Source: Clarkia xantiana subsp. parviflora (Eukaryota > Streptophyta > Magnoliopsida > Myrtales > Onagraceae). From it: a DNA stretch of 64,000 nt. Both the position numbers and the translations under genes were made by a program. The stretch covers positions 30,198,763 to 30,262,762 of the forward strand of contig JAPTYO010000003.1 in NCBI GenBank assembly GCA_036873135.1, written 5' to 3'. The notes under the pieces were generated by a model that saw only the letters and a list, made by a program, of their open reading frames with translations, did no database searches and was not told where the DNA came from. Shown one piece after another: positions 58,360 to 64,000 of the stretch (its first letter is position 1; every line of letters starts with the position of its first letter).

Positions 58360-60240
58360 TGCATAAGATTTGAACTACTTCAAGATCAAAATTATACCAC
58401 TTGAGACACCACATTGAGATCAGACTTTAACTTTAATGCTAATAGTAATATAGAGAATATGAAATCTAATGTTATCTCATTAAATTAGGAAACGACACGA
58501 ATTTAGCAATTTTGAAATTTAAAATCAATTTAGAGTTTCTGATCCTACCTGAGTATTATCATGTGTCATATTCAACGATTCTAAGCTCTAAAATGCACCA
58601 AATTAATTCATGCAATTATTAAACACTAATAATATAAGTTTTATGTCTACAAACATATTTGTTTATTTTATCAACTATTTATGCTAAAGTATTATAATCG
58701 AATAATCATAACTTTTTCTATAGTACTATGATTTACAGACGGATTTCTTTCATGTAAAATTTGAGATAGAGAGACATTTTGAATAACATATGATATAGTA
58801 TATTTCTAACTCATATAAATTGTTGTAATAAATTAATTAGTAATAAGATATATATAAAAACTAAATTTCTATTAAAAGCGTGAGTCAATAATATTATTTA
58901 TTATATAAGTTTTTATCGAAATAGAATCATGTAAACACGAATGGCCAGTTATGAAGAAAATATTGTGGAAAAAAAAAAAAAATTTAGAATACATGCAAGA
59001 GCGATCTTTTGTAATTACTTCCTAGAAAATGAACATGTAGTTGCTCAAAATCAAGTAGTAATATCGTAGCTGAAATTTGACATATTAACTGCAATAGCCA
59101 ACAGCTATGTCACTATGTGTCACCAACATATATTGCATTTTTTTAATCTATTTTTTAATGAAAAAAAAAGCAAGGATATCTCATTGGTGCGATATATTCT
59201 TACATATGGTATATATACGCCAAAAATATGGACGTCACTTATATATGGTAGAAAATTCAAGTTTACGACGACTATTATATATAATATATATTCTTATTCT
59301 ATATTTATATTATATTTAAAAATATTTAAAAAAGTGGTAAATTCAAGGGTCAAATAAAACTGTGGCGTATCCAAATAATATATATTTATGTGCTGAGGAA
59401 AGTACTTTACAACCTTGATCAAGGTTCCGGTTTTAACTGTTCGTACGACCAAATATTTGACTCCTTTTTTCTGTGGTAGATAGATACTACAAAACCAACA
59501 AAGTCAGTAATGTACGGATATGGTTATTTGAAAAGTGGAACGTAATATATTATATATATAGGGTTAATTTCTCATTCGTACACTAACTTTTTTGTCAATG
59601 TTATAATTTAATTAATATTTGGTTGAATAGACTAATAAAACTTAATTGAAGAGTAACCCGACCCGGCAGTTGAGATTATTCGTAACTGGATATTTATAAA
59701 CAGATGTGGTAATTAACTAGATCTTTGATTAATTAACATCGTTTTAGATTAACCTCATGTTAATTAAAGAAAAAGTAGTTTAAATATTGTCTCATCTTAA
59801 CCTAACCAATATCTGAATCACTTTGTAGAATTTGAATTTACAATATCGGACTTTGGAGACCCCATATTCTATTGAACTTAATACGAGTGTTTTCTGATCG
59901 CAATAGTTAAAAGAAGTTCAGCTAAAATGAAGTTGATTGTAATTCAAGTCGATTTCTCAACTATTAGATCCAATATCCATATATGTGTAATTATTTTTAT
60001 TTCTATACACTAAAATATGTTACATTCTCTCTTAACTGAAAAATCGACTTACATTACGGTAAATTTTATTTTAGCCTATCTTGGTTATTATTAATAATAT
60101 TGTTATGGGACATTAATGGGAACTAAAGCCTATAGGAAATATAATGATTGGGCCTCATTCCAGACAATAAGGAAGCCTGAAGGGTCCAATAATGAGGTCC
60201 AATCATTATATGGGTTTGTTTAACATATATCGAGGTGAAT
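58360..60240. other. AT-rich intergenic with a dispersed repeat copy
   Basis: No gene is seen. At 58700-58850 there is the third clear copy of the ~150-bp dispersed repeat (ataactttttctatag, gacattttgaataacatatgatatagtatatttctaactcatat). Confidence 0.55.
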
Positions 60241-60441
60241 CGTCGTATTTCGGCTTGAAAAATCGGAGGCTTACTTACTTTTGTCCGAAATTTTGATAAT
60301 GATCATTTCTATCTCGTTTTCCGTTCCGTTGTTAGTTAGTTGACCGTACGACTCAGAATAATCAGTCAGACTGCCAAGCTCGCCGGAGCTAATCTCTGCA
60401 CCTCTGAAGGCTCAAGCACCGCTTCTCCGGCGTATTCACCG

Positions 60442-60860
60442 GTGAGATAATCACCACCTCGGATCTGAGCTGAATTTAGTTGTCGTCACTATCATACTTC
60501 TGTAATGCTCCTCTGGTTGCTGAAAATCCAGTCACCTTCGGGTGAGGGACTCAGAGCCTCGTAATTGTGATCTCGCACGAATTCAAATGCTCGATTGATG
60601 TTGGTTCAGGGATTGTTTTCGTTTGCTGCAGCAGATATATGTTTGATTCTCCATAGAGTCGGAGCTGCTGATTTCTGTTGTTGAGTTGGATTAGGGTTTG
60701 CTTTGTATTTTCATGTTCTTGAGGAGTATTTGCTCAAGTATTGTTGAAACATGGAGTATCTGCTGAAATTTTTCGTTCTTAAAATCTCATTGTTACTACA
60801 GAATTCATAGTTTTTTTTAAGGCAACTGGATTACATCTGATTATTGTTTTATCGGAACAG
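60442..60860 (+). other. 5' UTR intron of the VRN2-like gene
   Basis: A GTGAGATAATC donor at 60442 follows a GC-rich non-coding exon (ccggagctaatctctgcacc), and an AACAG acceptor at 60860 lies 25 bp before the start codon. Inferred from splice consensus and composition. Confidence 0.5.
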
Positions 60861-60885
60861 AGTTCGTTTTGGATTCTGCGATACA

Positions 60886-63800
60886 ATGTGCCGTCAAATT
60901 TCGTCGGTTCATTTTCCTGTAGAGCAGTCAGTTTCAGCTGAAGAGGGTCTCCTGGTGTACTGCAAACCTGTTGAACTATACAATATTCTACAACGCCGTG
61001 CTAAACACAGTGTAATTAAATGACTTTCGACCTCTCTTGTATATCTTTCACTATGCCAAGCTATTTCTTTGTGGATTTAGAAGGATTTGGTTCTTATGTT
61101 GTGTATTTCATTGTGGATTTAGAAGGAATTGGTTCTTATGTTGTTGAAAGTTTGGAGAAATCATTTGTTTAAACTCTGATCAAGCAATCTATTTTCTTTC
61201 GTGTTTGTAGCCTTCCTTCCTACAAAGATGTTTGCATTACAAAATTCAAGCAAGGCGAAAGAAGAGGTATCAATTCTCATTTAATCACTGCTATCACTCA
61301 GTCAATTCAACCAAAAGCATTGATTCACCTCTCTTTGATTACTTTCTAGCTGTATATACATTGTTGACCTAATTCTGGTAATAGTTTTATTTTGCTCGCA
61401 AACATAGCATATTCTTAATGTCAGAACTTTAAAGTCCGAGGATATCTCCAATCAGTAGTTATAGGAACATTATGTTTGCCATGTGTAATGTTAAATTAGT
61501 GTTTGACCTTTATCACATCTAGGTCAAGGATTGGAGTTGTAATTTTCAACTACAAGGACTATAACTATGTGCAACGCAAGATTGAAGGTATCAATAAAAT
61601 CCACACAAAGTACTTCAGCTTGAGATAATCTTTTTCACTGATCTGGCCTATGCCCTATGGTTGTGTTGCCTTTTCCTGTTCAAACTTAGTACTTTCATGT
61701 CGTCATGTTTACTTAATTATATACATGTCCTCTTTTAATGTTCACAATCAAGTTTCTAAGTGAAATGCTTCTATTTTTGCCTGGAAATGCAGTTACAGAA
61801 GACTTCTCTTGTCCATTTTGCTTAATCAGATGTGCCAGCTTCAAGGTGATCTTTCTCTCTCTTCTCTATTTGTCCAGCTTTATTCGAGTTTACCTGCAAA
61901 AGGCATGAGTAATATTGAATTTTATTTGAGAAAGTAGCCCCTTTTCTGATGTAAATATAATATCGCCATAATGCTAAATAGCATTTTATTACTTGTAATG
62001 TATAGTTATTGTTAACCACTTTAACATTATTCACCGACTGTCACAGGGTCTACGTTTGCACCTGTGCTCATCGCATGACTTATTCAACTTTGAGTTTTGG
62101 GTTGGTAATTCGTTTGAAATTTAATTGAAGCATCCTCCTTTTAGCTTCTCCTGTTGAAATACGAGTAATATACTGTTGTAGGTAGCTGACGATTATCAAG
62201 CAGTAAATGTGTCAGTGAAAATTGATATGTTGAAACCGGAGGTCAGTACTCTATCTCAGACTCAGTTCAAATATCTTACTTCAAAGTACTTGTCAACTTT
62301 AGTATCTTTTAGATGCATAAATTCTCTGCATATAAGCTATAATAGTGATTGTGATAATCTGCAATGTAATACAACAATAGGATTCCTGCCTTCTGTATCA
62401 AATTAGTAAGAATTTTGAGCGAGTGCCTACTGCCTTGTTTGATTCTCAATTTTTAATCTAAAGAGCATATAAAAAATTGTTGGGCTTCTATCTATTTTGG
62501 CATGCAGGCTTTTGCTGATGGGAAAGACACTAGATCACAATCATTCTTTTTCTTGTAAGTTCTGATGTCTCACAACTGCAAGTGCTTACTTTTATGAAGA
62601 TCTCGTTTGTTGAGTTACTCGAAAGATGATATTGAGTGAATAAAGAAATTTCTTTCGCAGCTCCAAGCCACAAACTTGTGGACAAAAATACCCCCTACAG
62701 TATAAAAAACGTGAACACATAGAATTCTTGGAGCTAGATGCCTCTACATTAGCAAGGGAAGGAATTCCGAAATACCTGCAGGATAAAGATAGTGGTAAGT
62801 TCAGAAATACCCACAGGATATTCCTATACTCTTTACTTATGGGTAGCCGAACTAATTTCTTTATATGGTGTTAAAGTGGTGCAGAATGGAGTGCATGTAG
62901 CTGAGAATTTGTCTCCTGATTTTTCTAGTGCAACTGAGTATCTAGAACATGTTGCATCAAGTTCTAATGGTCAAGGGCCATCAGTTGTTATTGATCAATC
63001 TTCTTTAGATCCCGAATGTGTGAAATCGTCATCTGGTAGTGATCCTGCTACGCTGCACATAACCAAAGTGAGAAAAATTGCAATGGAGCGTTCAGACTCT
63101 AAGAAGTAAGCTTGCTTCGTATTTGGCTGCTAACTAGATAAACTTTTCTGGCCATATAATGTCATTTTACAATACAATGCCAGTAATGCGTTCCTCCGGT
63201 TTGTTTTCATGAATTCTTTCTATTTGTCATTTGGAAACAAATGTTGAATTTTTCTATTGCAAAATACCGAGAGTAATTTTTTGATCAACTCATCTTTTAT
63301 TGATGCATAATTTGCCTCCACGGCTCCACCTGAGTGCTTACACGAACTTGTACTTGGAAAAACCAACCATGTGTTTATTCTTTTTCAATAGTAGGCATTT
63401 TGATTTCTTGCACATAGCTTCTTGGTGACCATTCTGACTGTGGAATCATTAAATTTCAGCCGAGCACTTCTTCAAAGGCGGCAGTTCTATCACTCCCACA
63501 GGGTTCAGGTAATTGCTAATCTCAAACCCACATTAAATCTGCTGCTCTATCAGATTTTCCTTCACAGTTATGGTATCCATTTGTTGCCGTACTTGCATGA
63601 AATCTACTGTAATGCTTCAATACCATCTTGTTTGTACTTGGCATTCAAAATTGTAGCCTATGGCAATGGACCAAGTGTTATCAGATCAAGACAGCGAAGA
63701 TGAAATTGGTGATGACGTTGCAGATCTTGAGGATCGAAGGGTACGACATCATTTGTTCGAATCATCAGATTAGGATCAGACTCTATATGGTTTATGACTG

Positions 63801-63949
63801 ATCTTCTGAACTTATACAAAGCTATGATCGAACTGTTACCCAATCTTAACTGTATTTCTCATTTGGCAGATGCTAGATGATTTTGTGGACGTCATGACTG
63901 ATGAAAAGCATCTCATGCATCTTTGGAACTCATTTGTCAGAAAGCAAAG
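60886..63949 (+). CDS. VRN2-like: VRN2/EMF2-type Polycomb (PRC2) subunit, 3'-truncated by the window
   Basis: A Su(z)12-type subunit of Polycomb repressive complex 2 (H3K27 methylation). Twelve coding exons: 60886-61011, 61211-61266, 61523-61587, 61793-61845, 62047-62104, 62186-62241, 62508-62554, 62661-62794, 62877-63105, 63460-63508, 63657-63740, 63870-63949, all in phase (345 codons so far). Landmarks: MCRQ start, LVYCKPVELYNILQRRA, FLQRCLHYKI, VVIFNYKDYN, the C2H2 finger CPFC...HLCSSH (Cys89, Cys92, His105, His110), FNFEFWVADDYQAVNVSVK, and the start of the VEFS box (LLQRRQFYHSHRVQPM, EDRRMLDDFVDV, LWNSFVRKQR). The long EMF2-specific middle segment is absent after HYKIQARRKKR, giving the short VRN2 architecture. 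The exon 5/6 junction could shift by 4 bp without changing the protein. The rest of the VEFS box lies beyond 64000. Confidence 0.94.
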
Positions 63950-64000
63950 GTCATATCATAAAAACTGATGGACCAACATGTACTAACTAAACTGGGAAAC

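Noticed and set aside
59107..59357. Two overlapping 70-80 codon ORFs
   Set aside because: AT-rich Lys/Ile/Tyr-biased translation typical of non-coding DNA.

Overview
This is a gene-sparse, AT-rich stretch of a dicot plant nuclear genome. The evidence is spliced genes with plant GT-AG introns, plant-only families (expansin-like B, SUVH, a DYW-type PPR, VRN2-type Polycomb, plant RBR) and typical plant transposons. The species cannot be named from the sequence.

Gene layout: expansin-like B (1728-3344, +); a single-exon SUVH5/6-type SRA-SET histone methyltransferase (4394-7717, -); a glycerol-3-phosphate-transporter-type MFS gene (10603-12888, +), convergent with a small membrane-protein gene (13533-13919, -); a RABD2/Rab1 small GTPase in eight coding exons (24942-27005, +); a DYW-class PPR editing factor (30477-32441, -); two uncertain small genes (34057-34251 + and 34541-35420 -); a plastid phospholipase A1-I-gamma-type lipase (37791-39353, -); an RBR E3 ligase with a C-terminal membrane anchor (40152-41558, -); and the first twelve coding exons of a VRN2/EMF2-type PRC2 subunit that runs off the right edge (60886 onward, +). 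The genes are functionally unrelated. SUVH (H3K9 methylation) and the VRN2-like subunit (H3K27 methylation) both act on chromatin, but 53 kb separates them.

Mobile DNA dominates the rest. The main object is a complete LTR retrotransposon on the minus strand (15357-23612, 5-bp target duplication ACTAA) inserted inside a hAT-like MITE (14893-23824, 8-bp duplication GGCTCAAC). The retroelement has no pol. It carries a gag-like ORF with a duplicated C-H-H-C zinc-knuckle-like module, a 66-bp tandem array with higher-order organisation, a 140-bp triplicate, and LTRs containing tandem palindromes. A diverged relative (a single LTR plus a primer-site relic) lies at 9111-9890. Elements with recognisable ends and target duplications are two MULE-like elements (33366-33898, 46308-47126), a MULE-like MITE inside an older palindrome (14251-14414), a Tourist-like MITE (42741-43149) and two further hAT-like MITEs (50536-51134, 57967-58351). 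A Helitron-like element (27515-29599) has a clear 3' end but an uncertain 5' end. The stretches 35640-37790, 43150-46300, 48530-50527, 51143-54200, 54720-57960 and 58360-60240 are AT-rich and show no convincing gene.
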